Assembly (NCBI GenBank): GCA_017656335.1 | Contig: JACDOA010000001.1 | Location: 248,001 to 312,000 of the forward strand | Origin: Thermosipho sp. (in: thermotogales) | Lineage (GTDB): Bacteria; Thermotogota; Thermotogae; Thermotogales; Fervidobacteriaceae | Reading direction: 5' to 3' | DNA: 64,000 nt | Translations under genes and position numbers: made by a program | Part shown: piece after piece, positions 34,198 to 44,826 of the stretch | Numbering within the stretch: the first letter of the stretch is position 1 | Layout: the number at the start of each line of letters is the position of its first letter | The notes under the pieces: model-generated | Seen by the model: only the letters and a program-made list of their open reading frames with translations | What the model was told of the DNA's origin: nothing | Databases searched by the model: none

Positions 34198-34827
34198 TCA
34201 CCTCCATTTTTCCAAACTCATGGTACTATCATGCGTAAAAACCAAATAATCACAATTAGAGACAATTTCGCGAACAAATCTTGCGCATTCATCATTTCTC
34301 AACATTCTTATTATATCATAAAACTCAACTCGAGTCATTACAATATCACCCGGGAAAAAAACTTTTCCATAATTTTCTGTTTGAACTACAAAAGAAGAAT
34401 GCTCTCTTGCATGCCAAGGGGTATGGAAAACCTGTATAGAATCAAACAATACTTCACCATTACTAAAGGTTTTAACATCTTTCCAGCTATTTAGAATCAT
34501 TTTGTATTGTTTCCCGATAATCATACCAAAAGATTCATAATTTTTCTTTAAGTAATTTTCGTGAATATGTACAATCGCATTAGGAAAAAAGATAGAATTG
34601 TAAGCGTGATCTAGATGAAAATGTGTAAGTACTATATCGCTAATCATTTCCACAGAAATTCCGATTTCTTTTAACTTTTGTTCCAAAAAACTGTGAGTTG
34701 TATAATCTCCAGGTTCCAATAAAATTTTCCTATCACCGTGTTCTAAAAGTGTAATAGTTGAAAAGGTAGCCTTTACTATATTTGAAACATTAATTATTCC
34801 ACCCTCAAGTAATATTTTCAATTTCAT
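34198..34827 (-). CDS. Metallo-beta-lactamase-fold hydrolase
   Basis: The 209-residue protein has the MBL zinc motif THFHLDHAYN (HxHxDH), a later histidine in FHTPWHAREHSSF, and FFPGDIVMTR supplying the bridging aspartate. The final HDS is a likely last ligand. The size and motifs fit a single-domain hydrolase; glyoxalase II-like, lactonase-like and RNA-processing roles cannot be separated. It lies 13 bases after the AAA+ regulator and 5 before glgA. Confidence 0.82.
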   Translation of the reverse strand: MKLKILLEGGIINVSNIVKATFSTITLLEHGDRKILLEPGDYTTHSFLEQKLKEIGISVEMISDIVLTHFHLDHAYNSIFFPNAIVHIHENYLKKNYESFGMIIGKQYKMILNSWKDVKTFSNGEVLFDSIQVFHTPWHAREHSSFVVQTENYGKVFFPGDIVMTRVEFYDIIRMLRNDECARFVREIVSNCDYLVFTHDSTMSLEKWR

Positions 34828-34840
34828 TTAAAATCCTCCC

Positions 34841-36532
34841 TTATAACAAACCATATCTTTCCATTTTGTAGTATAAAGTTCTTAAGCTTATTCCTAATTT
34901 TTTTGCAGTTTTTGTTCTATCTCCATTGTTTTCCTTTAATACTGTTTCTATAATCTTTCTTTCAAAATCTTCAATTAGAGATTTTAATGAACCTTCATAT
35001 TTATAATTCTCAGTGGTTTTTTCAAGAAACAATGTTGGAAAATGTCTTTTTTCAAGCACTGTCTCATTAATATTCATGTTTATAATTGCCCTTCCTATAA
35101 CATTTTCTAATTCTCGCACATTTCCCGGCCATTCATAACTCATTAAATATTTAATTGCAACTGAAGACACATCATCAACTTTTCTACCAAATTGTTGTGC
35201 AATTTTTTTTGATATGCATTTTACTAAAATTGGAATGTCTTCTTTTATCTCTCTTAAAGGGGGAAGATAAATAGGGAAAACATTTAACCTAAAATATAAA
35301 TCAGCTAGAAATTTCTCTTTTTTTACAAGACCCTCTAAATCCATATTTGTAGCAGCAATTATTCTCACATCAACTTTTTTTACTTTAGTTGAACCTACTG
35401 GTAAAAACTCTTTTGTTTCAATAAATCTTAAAATTTTTGCTTGAATGCTTAAAGGCATCTTACCTATTTCATCTAAAAACAAAGTTCCACCATCAGCTTC
35501 CTCAATTAATCCGGTTTTACCTTCAGATTTTGCTCCAAAAAAGGCACCTTCAGAATAACCAAAAAGTTCCAATTCTAATGTATTCTCGGGAATTGCTGCA
35601 CAATTAACACTTACAAATGGTCCATCTTTTCTTTTGCTCTCATTGTGAATTGCATGTGCAAATAATTCCTTGCCAGTACCACTTTCACCCCTTAATAAAA
35701 CAGTTGCCGGAGTTTTGGCAACTTTTTTGGCTTGTTCTTTCGCTATTACTATCTTTTCACTATTACCAATAATATCCTCAAAAGTATATTGAGCTTTTAC
35801 CTGTCTCATAATCCTTCTCATTTCCTCAAGTTCTCTCGTTAACGCTAATATTCTAGAAACGTCGTGTACAACTGCAACACTTCCACTAAATTTACCCTTT
35901 ATGAAAAGTGGTTGAGCATTAACAATAACTTCTTTTTTAGTTGGTCCAACTTTTAATCTAGCATTGTAAATTGGTTTCTTTGTTTTTGCTATTGTCATGT
36001 GTATACTTTCTCCTTCTGCTACATCAACTGTTGCTGGCTTGCCAATTACCTCTTCTGGTTTAAATCCTGTTAATTCCGTATATGCCTTATTAACAAGTAC
36101 AACATTTCCATATTCATCAGCTACTGAAATAGCATCATATGTTGAATCAATAATCGCTTTTAATCTTGCCTCAATTTCATGTAAATTTGTAATTTCTTCT
36201 GCTAGTTTTCTAACACTTGTTATATCTCTGAAAACTGCAACTGCACCAACTATGTTGTCATTTTTGTCTTTCAAAGGAATTCTAGAAGTTACTATAATAT
36301 TTTCACCAACATGCTGAACTTCATCAATTTCTGGAATACCTGTTCTCACTACAATATGCAATCTTGTGTTGGGAATTACTTTTGTAACCGGCTTCCCGAT
36401 AAAATCACCAGATAAATTTAAAAGACGCACGGCTGTCTTGTTAATATACAAGATCCGTGCGTCTTTATCAATTATTATCACTCCCTCAACTATTGATCCC
36501 AATACAGTTTTGTAAAATTGTGAAAGTTCCAT
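34841..36532 (-). CDS. PAS-PAS-AAA+ transcriptional regulator with a GAFFGA loop
   Basis: The 563-residue NtrC-type protein has two PAS domains (residues about 8-110 and 125-230), a sigma-54-interaction-type AAA+ domain with Walker A GESGTGKE and Walker [11 protein letters not shown], and a Fis-type HTH at the C-terminus ([20 protein letters not shown]). The loop that normally reads GAFTGA and touches sigma-54 is GAFFGA (residues 329-334). The conserved threonine is therefore lost. There is no receiver domain; the PAS domains probably sense a ligand or redox state. The ATG at 36532 follows AGGTGAATAAT and lies right at the end of yjbQ. Confidence 0.88.
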   Translation of the reverse strand: MELSQFYKTVLGSIVEGVIIIDKDARILYINKTAVRLLNLSGDFIGKPVTKVIPNTRLHIVVRTGIPEIDEVQHVGENIIVTSRIPLKDKNDNIVGAVAVFRDITSVRKLAEEITNLHEIEARLKAIIDSTYDAISVADEYGNVVLVNKAYTELTGFKPEEVIGKPATVDVAEGESIHMTIAKTKKPIYNARLKVGPTKKEVIVNAQPLFIKGKFSGSVAVVHDVSRILALTRELEEMRRIMRQVKAQYTFEDIIGNSEKIVIAKEQAKKVAKTPATVLLRGESGTGKELFAHAIHNESKRKDGPFVSVNCAAIPENTLELELFGYSEGAFFGAKSEGKTGLIEEADGGTLFLDEIGKMPLSIQAKILRFIETKEFLPVGSTKVKKVDVRIIAATNMDLEGLVKKEKFLADLYFRLNVFPIYLPPLREIKEDIPILVKCISKKIAQQFGRKVDDVSSVAIKYLMSYEWPGNVRELENVIGRAIINMNINETVLEKRHFPTLFLEKTTENYKYEGSLKSLIEDFERKIIETVLKENNGDRTKTAKKLGISLRTLYYKMERYGLL

Positions 36533-36533
36533 A

Positions 36534-36944
36534 TTATTCACCTATCACTTTAACAACTACCCTTTTTCTTCTCTGACCATCATATTCAGCATAAAAAATT
36601 TGTTCCCAAGGTCCTAAATCAAGTTTTCCATTTGTTACCGGTAAAACAACCTGGTGATGAGTTAAAATCCTTTTTAAATGAGCATCTCCATTATCTTCGC
36701 CAGTCCAATGGTGATTATAATTAGAAACAGGAGCTAATTTCTCTAACCATTCCCAGATATCTTTGTGAAGTCCAAGTTCATCATCATTTACAATTATACC
36801 AGCTGTAATATGCATAGCAGATACTAAGCATAATCCTTCTTTAATCCCACTTTCACTAACAATTTCTTCTATTGTATCAGTAATTCTAATAAGTTCTTTT
36901 CTTTTTTTGGTATTAAACCAGAGGTATTTAGTATAACTTTTCAT
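36534..36944 (-). CDS. YjbQ (UPF0047) family protein
   Basis: The 136-residue protein has the conserved histidine-rich active-site blocks of the YjbQ/UPF0047 family: [35 protein letters not shown] and [13 protein letters not shown]. Some members show weak thiamine-phosphate synthase activity, but the true role is unsettled. It overlaps the ATP-grasp gene by 4 bases and abuts the AAA+ regulator, so it belongs to the long operon. Confidence 0.88.
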   Translation of the reverse strand: MKSYTKYLWFNTKKRKELIRITDTIEEIVSESGIKEGLCLVSAMHITAGIIVNDDELGLHKDIWEWLEKLAPVSNYNHHWTGEDNGDAHLKRILTHHQVVLPVTNGKLDLGPWEQIFYAEYDGQRRKRVVVKVIGE

Positions 36945-37888
36945 TTTTCTTCCTCCTTGTATCTTTTGATTGCACTTTCAAGAATTTTCAGAATCAAATC
37001 ATCATATTCCATGCCAGCAGCTTTTGCCATTTTTGTTATATCAGAATAAACTGGGACAAGCTGTGGGAGTGAATTAACCTCAATAAAATAAATTTCATCT
37101 CCACGAATTCTAACATCCATTCTTGCGTAATCTTTCAATGAAAGCACTTTAAATATTTTTTTTGCATAAAATTCTAATTTTTCCTTGATTTCATAAGAAA
37201 TTCTAGCAGGGCAGACATAATTTGTTAATTCTCCATAATTATGTTTCACCTCAAATGAATAAAATCTTTCAAGACCTTTAGGAAGATTAGAAAAATCTAT
37301 TTCTAAAATTGGCAAAACTTCCAAGTTATCAGCATTTCCAATCAATCCAACACTAACTTCTATACCATCAATAAACTCTTCCACAAGTGCTGGCTGTTTA
37401 AATTCTTTATGTATTTTTTTTATTTGCTTTTTCATATCTTCCAAATTGTTAACAACTGATTTTCGAGTAATTCCCCTTGCACTTCCTTCTCTAGGAGGTT
37501 TAACGATATATACTTTATTTTCATCAATTTTATCTGGAAATTCTCCAATATCAAAATATATAAAGGAAGGAGTTGGAATATTATGGAATTTCATTATTAT
37601 TTTTGTTGTAATTTTGTCCAAACACAGGGCATGAGAATATGCATTTGAAGCTGTATATGGAATTCCTAATTTATCTAAAATTGAAGGAACGTGTAATTGC
37701 TTAGTTTCTCTTCCACCTTTATTTGAAAGATTAAAAACAAAATCATAATTTTTTATTTTACTAACAAAATTATCATCAAAAGGAACTAATTCACAATTAT
37801 ATTTTTTTGAAATTGCATTATTTACACTTTCAACCATTTTACTTTCTTCATTGTTTATATTTAAATCATGCACAATTGCAATTTTCAT
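36941..37888 (-). CDS. D-Ala-D-Ala-ligase-like ATP-grasp protein
   Basis: The 315-residue ATP-grasp enzyme resembles the D-alanine-D-alanine ligase fold: N-terminal [20 protein letters not shown] (equivalent of GxxYTG...DK), the ATP-lid region [36 protein letters not shown], and the metal site [18 protein letters not shown]. The family motif NxxPG is NSLPQ here. These features suggest joining of amino acids or similar carboxylates, but the substrate may not be D-alanine. It overlaps the B12-protein gene by 4 bases, so a shared pathway is likely. Confidence 0.78.
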   Translation of the reverse strand: MKIAIVHDLNINNEESKMVESVNNAISKKYNCELVPFDDNFVSKIKNYDFVFNLSNKGGRETKQLHVPSILDKLGIPYTASNAYSHALCLDKITTKIIMKFHNIPTPSFIYFDIGEFPDKIDENKVYIVKPPREGSARGITRKSVVNNLEDMKKQIKKIHKEFKQPALVEEFIDGIEVSVGLIGNADNLEVLPILEIDFSNLPKGLERFYSFEVKHNYGELTNYVCPARISYEIKEKLEFYAKKIFKVLSLKDYARMDVRIRGDEIYFIEVNSLPQLVPVYSDITKMAKAAGMEYDDLILKILESAIKRYKEEEK

Positions 37889-39522
37889 ATTCCAGCCTCC
37901 TTTTTAATAAGTTTAATTCTCTCTTCTTCATCTAATATTTTTCCTTGATCATCTACAGCAAAACACGCTCCGTTAATAATTCTCGTATCAAATCTTGCTT
38001 TTGCCACGGACATTCCTTTCAGCCCCGGAGCATCTAAAATTCCCAACTTAATGGCATTAAAAATTACTTCTGGTTCAATAAGCGGGTCTTTGAAACTTTT
38101 CCCTAATTCTTTAATCGCTTGAATTATAATCATAGCTTCATTTTTTAATTTTTCTACTCTATTTTTAATTTCTTTATCACTTAAAAGATCTGGTAACCCA
38201 AACATAGCATTCCTCATGGCTTGTTTTACCATTTTCACACTTTCGATTATTTCTTTACTTGTGGCACGTCTAATAGCTTCAGAATAAGAAACAATGTGCA
38301 ATATATCTGGCTTTAAATACATTCCATAAAACATTGTACTTACTAATTGTCCCATGGCTGCATTTTCATCTGCAGGAAAGGAAAGGAGGCCAGTTCTTAT
38401 CATTGTATAGGATACAAAACTATCATCATGTAAGGTTTCAATCAATTCTTTTTTAGCAATTTGCTTTGCTAAATCAAATTTTGGTGAAAGACCAGGAGGA
38501 GTTGTTAGCATATATTGAGCAACATAGTATCTTACACCAAGTTTTTTGGCGTTGTAAGCTGATAAATAAAATGTAGCAACTTCCATTGCATCGTGAGCAT
38601 ACCTAAGAGCCCATTGGTGTGCTTCATTTATTTCCACAGGTACGTTATTTTCCGCATTCCATCTAATTGCCTGCTGGTTTTCTCTAATTGCACTTAAAAG
38701 ATCCCTATCTGATCTTCTATCAAGATCAGAATACCAGCTTAAAGGAATAGCAGCCCAAGCGTTATTGATTGTTTCTTTTAAAATCTTAGAAAACTCAACT
38801 AAATTCCTTGTTCCAGAGTAACTTCTCATTAAAGGATAATTTCCTCTACGCGTAGCGTTATATAATTTTTTAAAATCCTCAATTGATCTTATTGGTGCAC
38901 CACCAGCACCATCTTGTTTTTTATCCATTTTCTCTGGTTCAAAAAAATACTGTTGACAATTTTGATCGGGTGCAAGAGAAATTATATCTAACAAGCCTGA
39001 ATCCGCCAAAGTTTTAATATGCTCTTCAGTTTCTTCAAGTGTTGGAAGTCCAATATGATGTCTAATTAATGGGAAAGGACTTTTATATTTTACCCTTTCT
39101 GGAAGACTTTGTGGTGGTAATTTTGACTTTTTCTTTTTTACTTCAGCATTCCTTAGCCATAAAATAACATCTTCAATTTCCTGAGTGCCATCAAATACTT
39201 TGGAAATAAATTTAAATTTTTTTGCAACTGAACCTGTTTCAACAGTACCACCAAACACATAAATTCTATTTAGTAGACCGTTATCTTTTAACCTTTTTTC
39301 TAGCTCTTTTAATAGTTTTTCTAATGCTTTAGGATCCAATCTATAGCTAATAGCTACAATATCTGGATCCGATTCAATAATTGCACCAACTAATTTATCT
39401 AAATCAACAGCACCACCAAGATAAATTGTCTTATATCCTTCATTTTCCGCCAATTTTAAAAAATTAAAAAGTCCTGCTACATGAACACAACTTCCAATTG
39501 CAGCTCCTAAAATTTTTCTCAA
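37885..39522 (-). CDS. Cobalamin-binding domain protein fused to a mutase-like C-terminal region
   Basis: The protein has 545 residues. The first 130 form a B12-binding Rossmann domain: SCVHVAG (residues 11-17, the DxHxxG position with Cys for Asp but His kept), PDIVAISYRL and YVFGGTVETG. The remaining 400 look like an alpha/beta barrel with strongly conserved-looking polar blocks (SLAPDQNCQQYFFEP, KKQDGAGGAPIRSIEDFKKL, MRSYSGTRNL, NEAHQWALRYAHDA, DDSFVSYTMIRTGLLSFPAD). A single-chain, glutamate-mutase-like arrangement is the closest analogy. I do not recognise the reaction. It is embedded between an opine dehydrogenase-like gene (2 bases) and an ATP-grasp gene (overlap). Confidence 0.65.
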   Translation of the reverse strand: MRKILGAAIGSCVHVAGLFNFLKLAENEGYKTIYLGGAVDLDKLVGAIIESDPDIVAISYRLDPKALEKLLKELEKRLKDNGLLNRIYVFGGTVETGSVAKKFKFISKVFDGTQEIEDVILWLRNAEVKKKKSKLPPQSLPERVKYKSPFPLIRHHIGLPTLEETEEHIKTLADSGLLDIISLAPDQNCQQYFFEPEKMDKKQDGAGGAPIRSIEDFKKLYNATRRGNYPLMRSYSGTRNLVEFSKILKETINNAWAAIPLSWYSDLDRRSDRDLLSAIRENQQAIRWNAENNVPVEINEAHQWALRYAHDAMEVATFYLSAYNAKKLGVRYYVAQYMLTTPPGLSPKFDLAKQIAKKELIETLHDDSFVSYTMIRTGLLSFPADENAAMGQLVSTMFYGMYLKPDILHIVSYSEAIRRATSKEIIESVKMVKQAMRNAMFGLPDLLSDKEIKNRVEKLKNEAMIIIQAIKELGKSFKDPLIEPEVIFNAIKLGILDAPGLKGMSVAKARFDTRIINGACFAVDDQGKILDEEERIKLIKKEAGI

Positions 39523-39524
39523 AT

Positions 39525-40604
39525 TTACACCCCCTCAAAAAGTAAATTCTTTATTTCATCAATAGTCCTATCTTTAATATCTAATCTTTCCAAAGTTCTT
39601 CCTTCTCTATAAAAATCTCTGTTCATCATTATAGAAGCTAAATAAATTATAGAATCTATGGCTGGTGTATCAAGTCCTAATTTTTTACCCATAGATGAAA
39701 TTGGCACCAAACTCATAGGAACATCCTCGAAAATATACCTGTTTTGAAGACTCGGTGGTGCTATAATTCCCTGATAACCACTGTTGTTATGAATGGCGTC
39801 ATACAAATTACTACCTTGAACATCATAAGCATAATTTAACCATTCAACTGCAGTCATCGGTTCAATTCCCAGAGTCCTTGCAACATGGCATCTTTCTTGA
39901 TCAATTTTTTCTAAAACTTTAGCAACAGAAAAAGTTATACCTTCAAGATAAAATTCAAATTTTCCATAGGTGCTCTCCACACGACCAGAATTCAAAATTA
40001 AAGTTGCCGGGTGAAATACTGCACCTATATTGTTAAAACTTGTATATAAAGTTGAATCAACAACCTGAAATTCAGGTAGTACTTCCTCTAAAATTTCTTT
40101 TAAAAGAGTATTTTTCTTAGAAGGTAAGGCAGAAACTGGTACTGCATTTTTTATTCTAAAAATGTGAGAGACTCCAGGATTTGAGGTTCTAGAAGCAAAA
40201 AGAAAAGTTTGAGCTTCTGCTACAATAATTTCTTTTTTTACATCTAAACTTTTTAAAACACTCCAAAATTCAAGTGCTCCAAAAGTTCTTCCAGGATTTA
40301 AAACAAAAACCTGCCCATCTTTTACATACTCTGCAACTTTTTTCGCTATATCCGCATGAGCAAAAGCAGGAACAACTATCATTATAAGCTGGGCATTTTC
40401 CAAAGCTTCTTTAAGATCAGTTGTAATATTCTCAATGGTAACTTTTCCATTAACCTCTCCTTCAAGTTTAATGGTTTTCGATTTCATAAAGGGCAAAATT
40501 CTTTTAAGAGACCTGTTATATAATGTAACCTTATAACCCCTCATTCCCAAAAATCCAGCAAGAGCAAGTCCACCATTTCCAGCTCCAACTACAGTAATAT
40601 TCAT
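39525..40604 (-). CDS. Opine-dehydrogenase-like NAD(P) oxidoreductase
   Basis: The 359-residue protein begins MNITVVGAGNGGLALAGFLG, a Rossmann GxGxxG motif, then shows the octopine/nopaline dehydrogenase layout: HPATLILNSGRVESTYGKFE with the catalytic histidine, and a C-terminal helical domain. Opine dehydrogenases reductively join an amino acid with an oxoacid. Here the partner is unknown; the neighbours suggest a role in a B12-linked amino-acid route. The ATG at 40604 follows AAAAGGAGTGATAAT; the longer frame to 40634 would overlap the gene before it. Confidence 0.78.
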   Translation of the reverse strand: MNITVVGAGNGGLALAGFLGMRGYKVTLYNRSLKRILPFMKSKTIKLEGEVNGKVTIENITTDLKEALENAQLIMIVVPAFAHADIAKKVAEYVKDGQVFVLNPGRTFGALEFWSVLKSLDVKKEIIVAEAQTFLFASRTSNPGVSHIFRIKNAVPVSALPSKKNTLLKEILEEVLPEFQVVDSTLYTSFNNIGAVFHPATLILNSGRVESTYGKFEFYLEGITFSVAKVLEKIDQERCHVARTLGIEPMTAVEWLNYAYDVQGSNLYDAIHNNSGYQGIIAPPSLQNRYIFEDVPMSLVPISSMGKKLGLDTPAIDSIIYLASIMMNRDFYREGRTLERLDIKDRTIDEIKNLLFEGV

Positions 40605-40630
40605 ATTATCACTCCTTTTTTGAAAACTTA

Positions 40631-41599
40631 TCAATACATTTTCTCTGGATCTACAATATTTTTTGGTTTTCCTGTTGTCAAATATTGAATAATATTTTCA
40701 AAAAGCTCGTCAATTCGTCCGTTTTGTCCTTCAATGGTATATCCACCAACATGAGGAGAAATGACAACATTTTTAAATAAGTGGAAAGGATAATGAAATG
40801 GTAAAGCAACTTCTCTATTTTTGTCAGGATACTCATACCAAACGTCACTCGCAAATCCAGCAATTTTTCCTTTCAACAAAGCATTATATAAAGCTCTTTC
40901 ATCAATTAATTCTCCACGTCCAACATTTATTAAATACTTTCCTTTCATTTTGTTTAAAATTTTTTCATTTATAATATGATAAGTTTCATTTGTAAGTGGC
41001 AAAGTTAAAAAAACAACATCAACATCTTTTATTGCTTCAAAAATTGAATCTGTAATTTTGTCAAATCCTTCTACCTTTTCAACATGTCTTTTAAATCCCT
41101 TTATGGTACATTCAAATCCCTTTAATAATTTTGCCAAATGTTTTCCAATAACTCCCGTCCCCAAGATAGCTACTGGCTTTTTTTGTAAAGAAATCCAAAG
41201 GTCTTCAACTTTAAAACCCTTTACAAAACCATGCCAAATTCCCTTTTCCAAATCCTTATGAAATTCAACAACTCTTCCAAGCAAAGCCAAAGCAAGGCTT
41301 AATGCTCTTTCAGCAACAATTTTTCCATTACCATGAGAATTAGACACCAAAATCTTTCTTTTTTTAATTATTTCCCAGGGAAGCTTTTCTGCTCCAGCCC
41401 AGGGAATAAATATCAATTTTAAATTTTTTGCTTTTTCTATTTGTCGTGTTGTTAAAGATGCCCCTATTACTGCATCAATTTTTGGAAGAACTCTTTCGAT
41501 ATCCTTGGTTGTATACCAGGTCAGATCATAAGTTTCAGAATATTTTTTCATCATTTTTTCAAAATAATCGGTTATTTTTGTTAAAACCAAAATTTCCAT
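40631..41599 (-). CDS. D-isomer-specific 2-hydroxyacid dehydrogenase
   Basis: The 322-residue protein has the NAD-binding motif VAILGTGVIGKHLAKLL, the substrate-binding arginine in INVGRGELIDERAL and the catalytic histidine in ISPHVGGYT. The Asp/Arg after the Rossmann beta strand is replaced by a KGFKRH stretch, hinting at NADP preference (inference). Next to glycerate kinase it may act as a hydroxypyruvate or glyoxylate reductase, but a role with the downstream opine/B12 genes is also possible. It starts 3 bases after the glycerate kinase stop. Confidence 0.85.
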   Translation of the reverse strand: MEILVLTKITDYFEKMMKKYSETYDLTWYTTKDIERVLPKIDAVIGASLTTRQIEKAKNLKLIFIPWAGAEKLPWEIIKKRKILVSNSHGNGKIVAERALSLALALLGRVVEFHKDLEKGIWHGFVKGFKVEDLWISLQKKPVAILGTGVIGKHLAKLLKGFECTIKGFKRHVEKVEGFDKITDSIFEAIKDVDVVFLTLPLTNETYHIINEKILNKMKGKYLINVGRGELIDERALYNALLKGKIAGFASDVWYEYPDKNREVALPFHYPFHLFKNVVISPHVGGYTIEGQNGRIDELFENIIQYLTTGKPKNIVDPEKMY

Positions 41600-41602
41600 A
41601 TT

Positions 41603-42838
41603 TTATCTCCCAATAAGTAGAAAACCAAAATCATTAACATTCGTACCAGTTGGTCCAGTTTTTAGTAGATCACCCGAAATCAAAAGACCATTATACGTAT
41701 CGTTATTTTCTAAATATTCATATGGATTTTTTCCTAATCTCTTTATTTTTACTATTGTTTCACCATCTACAATCCCCCCAGCTGCATCTGTAGGACCATC
41801 TGTACCATCGCTACCTACTGAGACAATCACAATATTTTTCATACCCTCAATTTCCAAAGCTGCAGAAAATACAAGTTCTTGATTTCTTCCACCTTTTCCA
41901 TTTCCTCTAACTTTTACAACAGTTTCTCCTCCATAAATAATACATGCAGGGATTTTAAAACTTGTTTGATTTATACTCTTTGCTATACTTGCAACAAACC
42001 TTCCAGCTTCTCTTGCTTCACAATTAAGTTGAGTTGTAAGAATATAAGTATTAAATCCCTCTTTCTTGGCATGTTTTTCAACAGTTTTACAAGCCATATC
42101 AACGCTTCCTATAACATAATGAACAGCATTTTTGATTTCTTTTGGAGTCTCTTTTTTTAGAACTTTTAAAACATTGTCAGTTATTCTTAAATTATACTTT
42201 TTAACAATTTTCAATGCATTATCTTTGGTTGTTATATCTGGATATGCAGGGCCAGAAGCTATAGATTCAAGCCTGTCTCCCAAAACATCAGATAATACTA
42301 AAGCCGTAATTTTTGCTGGGTAAACAATTTTAGCAAATTTACCACCTTTTACCCGCGAAAGTCTTTTTCTAATGGTATTTATTTCAACAATATCTGCACC
42401 TGAATTTAAAAGTTGTTTTGTAATATCTTGAATTTCTCCAAAGCTAATGCCTTCCTCAGGAAGCTCAAAAAGAGCTGAGCCCCCTCCTGAAACTAGAAAA
42501 ATCAAATGGTCATCTTTACCTAACTTTTCAAAATTTTTAATTACGAACTCAGTAGCCTTTAAAGAATTATCATCAGGAATTGGATGACCTGCTTCAAAGA
42601 TATCAAAACCATCAATATTACCCAACGAATGACCATATTTTGTAATCACAATTCCTTTTTTTACTTTTAAAACTTCAGAAGCAGCTTTTGCCATTCTCCA
42701 CGCAGCCTTTCCTATAGAAAGAACATAAACTTCCTCATTAATATTTAATTCTTTCAATTTGGATTTAACAAGATTTTCAGGCAAAATTTCTTCAATAGTT
42801 TCTTTTACAATTGATTCTGCTATATTCTTCAAACTCAT
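41603..42838 (-). CDS. Glycerate 2-kinase (GckA/MOFRL type)
   Basis: The 411-residue protein matches the DUF4147/MOFRL glycerate kinase family: GKAAWRMAKAA, ITKYGHSLGNIDGFDIFEAG with HPIPD, FLVSGGGSALFELPEEGISF, LSDVLGDRLESIASGPAYPD, and the C-terminal GTDGPTDAAGGIVDGETI with GPTGTNVNDFGFLLI. It phosphorylates glycerate to 2-phosphoglycerate, linking serine or sugar-acid breakdown to glycolysis. It lies 4 bases after nadE. Confidence 0.92.
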   Translation of the reverse strand: MSLKNIAESIVKETIEEILPENLVKSKLKELNINEEVYVLSIGKAAWRMAKAASEVLKVKKGIVITKYGHSLGNIDGFDIFEAGHPIPDDNSLKATEFVIKNFEKLGKDDHLIFLVSGGGSALFELPEEGISFGEIQDITKQLLNSGADIVEINTIRKRLSRVKGGKFAKIVYPAKITALVLSDVLGDRLESIASGPAYPDITTKDNALKIVKKYNLRITDNVLKVLKKETPKEIKNAVHYVIGSVDMACKTVEKHAKKEGFNTYILTTQLNCEAREAGRFVASIAKSINQTSFKIPACIIYGGETVVKVRGNGKGGRNQELVFSAALEIEGMKNIVIVSVGSDGTDGPTDAAGGIVDGETIVKIKRLGKNPYEYLENNDTYNGLLISGDLLKTGPTGTNVNDFGFLLIGR

Positions 42839-42842
42839 TTTT

Positions 42843-43709
42843 TTACCCCTCTTTTATGCTTAATAAATTAATATTTCTAACTTTATTCCTTCTCTCTCCT
42901 AAATCGTATAATCTTTTAACCACAGCTACCTTTCGAGGATCTTCATCGTCTAAATTATTTCCTTCAATAATTTTTTTAAGGATTCTATCAATGTCAACAT
43001 AACTTAATCCTAGGGCTTCTTCATCAGTTAATCCTGGAATCAAATCAGGTGAAGCAGGTTTTTTAATAATTTTTTCAGGTACATCTAGCTCTTTTGCAAG
43101 TTCAAAAACTTCAGTTTTATAAAGATGAAGAATAGGTTCAATGTCTGAAGAATCGTCTCCCCATTTAACATACAAACCAGTTAAAAACTCTGTTCTGTTC
43201 GTGGTTCCAATAACTGCATAATTTCTGAGCTCAGCTTCTTTGTATAAATAAACCATTCTAATACGATGTTTTGCTCTATAATAAGAAATTCCTTTAAGAA
43301 ATTCAGGGTCATTGGTTCCAAGCACATCCATTTCGTAAGGATTCGTATCTTTATTGAAATTTTTCCACTTTTCTTTTGCATATTTTGCTTTTATTTTCCA
43401 TGGAATTAGAGCCGCTGGAGGAAAATAGCCATATATACCCAGACTTTTTAAAATTTTAGTAATATTTTTGATCTTATACTTTACTTTATAATGTTCGCAG
43501 ACTAATTTCGCATCTTCTACACTACCAGGAGGACTATCTCTTTCAGGAAGCATAAAGCACATTATTTTATCTCTTTCAATTGCTCTTACAAGTAATCCTA
43601 AAACAACGGCAGAATCAATTCCACCACTTATTCCTAAAACAGCTCCTGAAAAATTGTTTTCTTTAATTGATTTCTTCAAAAATTCAACAATTTTTTCAAC
43701 TTCATTCAT
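42843..43709 (-). CDS. nadE: NAD synthetase (ammonia-dependent)
   Basis: NadE makes NAD from deamido-NAD. The 288-residue protein has the PP-loop [40 protein letters not shown] with SDIEP, and [20 protein letters not shown]. No glutaminase domain is fused, so it would use ammonia or a separate amidotransferase. The protein has an extra middle segment ([20 protein letters not shown]) relative to short NadE forms. It overlaps dnaJ by 4 bases, so NAD synthesis is coupled to the heat-shock transcript. Confidence 0.92.
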   Translation of the reverse strand: MNEVEKIVEFLKKSIKENNFSGAVLGISGGIDSAVVLGLLVRAIERDKIMCFMLPERDSPPGSVEDAKLVCEHYKVKYKIKNITKILKSLGIYGYFPPAALIPWKIKAKYAKEKWKNFNKDTNPYEMDVLGTNDPEFLKGISYYRAKHRIRMVYLYKEAELRNYAVIGTTNRTEFLTGLYVKWGDDSSDIEPILHLYKTEVFELAKELDVPEKIIKKPASPDLIPGLTDEEALGLSYVDIDRILKKIIEGNNLDDEDPRKVAVVKRLYDLGERRNKVRNINLLSIKEG

Positions 43710-44821
43710 TTTTTCCTCCTTATCTTTGCAATTTCCTCAAGCAACTTCTTTTCAGCTCTTGAAACTCTTTTAGGAATTTCAACTTTGATCCTCAAGATCA
43801 AATTTCCTCTTTTTCCTGTTCTCATATCAGGCAAACCTTCCCCATATACACGAATTTCTTCACCGTTTTGAACACCTGAAGGTATTTTAATCTTCTTCAC
43901 AGCTCCATCTGGCATTTTTAGCTGTATTTCTGTACCTAAAATAGCATCAATATAATCTATTTTAATATCTCTAATTAAATTATTACCTTGTCTAATAAAA
44001 TTACTTGTACCAACTATTCTAACGTGTACATAGAGATCTCCATATTCTCCGCCGTTATAACCTGCATTACCTGCACGAGCAATTCTCAAAACTGTCCCGT
44101 CTTCAACTCCAGCAGGAATTTTCACTTCTATTCTGCGTCTTTTTTTAACTCTTCCTGTTCCACCGCAAACATGGCAGGTTTCTCCAGGGATTTTTCCAGT
44201 CCCACCACATTGATTACAGGTATATTGATTGACTATAACTCCTAAAAAAGTCCTTCTTTCTTCTCTAACAGTTCCAGTTCCATGACATTTTGGACAAGTC
44301 ACCCATCCACTTCCGGGTTCAACTCCCTCTCCGTTACAATGATAACATATTTCATATCTTTCATATTCCAAAGGAATTGTTACCCCTTTAAATAATTCCT
44401 CAAATGTAATATCCACATTAATATTAATATCTTCACCTCTTCTTGAAGTTCTTTGACGACGCCTTGAAGAAGTTCTCTGATCTCCAAAGAAGATATTAAA
44501 GATATCATTGTTAATAAAATCCCCAAAATCTTTGAAAATATCTTCAAAACCTCCAAATCCTCCAAAACCGCCATAACCACCAGCATTTGGAGGGACATCT
44601 CCTACATAACCATATCTATCATACATAGCGCGTTTTTCAGGATCTGATAAAACTTCATAGGCTTCCTGTATCTCTTTAAATTTTTGCTCTGCCTCTTTTT
44701 TATTTTCATGATGTTTATCTGGATGCCATTTTTTGATTAATTGCTTGTATGCTTTTCTTATTTCTTCTTCTGTCGCATTTCTGGAAACACCTAATATTTC
44801 ATAATAATCTTTTTTTGTCAT
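43706..44821 (-). CDS. dnaJ: Chaperone DnaJ
   Basis: The 371-residue DnaJ has the J domain with HPD ([13 protein letters not shown]), a Gly/Phe-rich linker ([18 protein letters not shown]), four CxxCxGxG zinc repeats ([32 protein letters not shown]) and the C-terminal substrate-binding domains. It stimulates DnaK ATPase. The ATG at 44821, after AGGAGGTGATTTTA, gives [12 protein letters not shown]. dnaK is not adjacent. Confidence 0.96.
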   Translation of the reverse strand: MTKKDYYEILGVSRNATEEEIRKAYKQLIKKWHPDKHHENKKEAEQKFKEIQEAYEVLSDPEKRAMYDRYGYVGDVPPNAGGYGGFGGFGGFEDIFKDFGDFINNDIFNIFFGDQRTSSRRRQRTSRRGEDININVDITFEELFKGVTIPLEYERYEICYHCNGEGVEPGSGWVTCPKCHGTGTVREERRTFLGVIVNQYTCNQCGGTGKIPGETCHVCGGTGRVKKRRRIEVKIPAGVEDGTVLRIARAGNAGYNGGEYGDLYVHVRIVGTSNFIRQGNNLIRDIKIDYIDAILGTEIQLKMPDGAVKKIKIPSGVQNGEEIRVYGEGLPDMRTGKRGNLILRIKVEIPKRVSRAEKKLLEEIAKIRRKK

Positions 44822-44826
44822 TAAAA

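Noticed and set aside
37885-39522. Ornithine 4,5-aminomutase (OraE) for the B12 protein, given the ornithine-racemase-like gene at 11143
   Set aside because: It is too short, lacks a recognisable PLP lysine site, and has its B12 domain at the N-terminus. The racemase is 26 kb away in another transcript.
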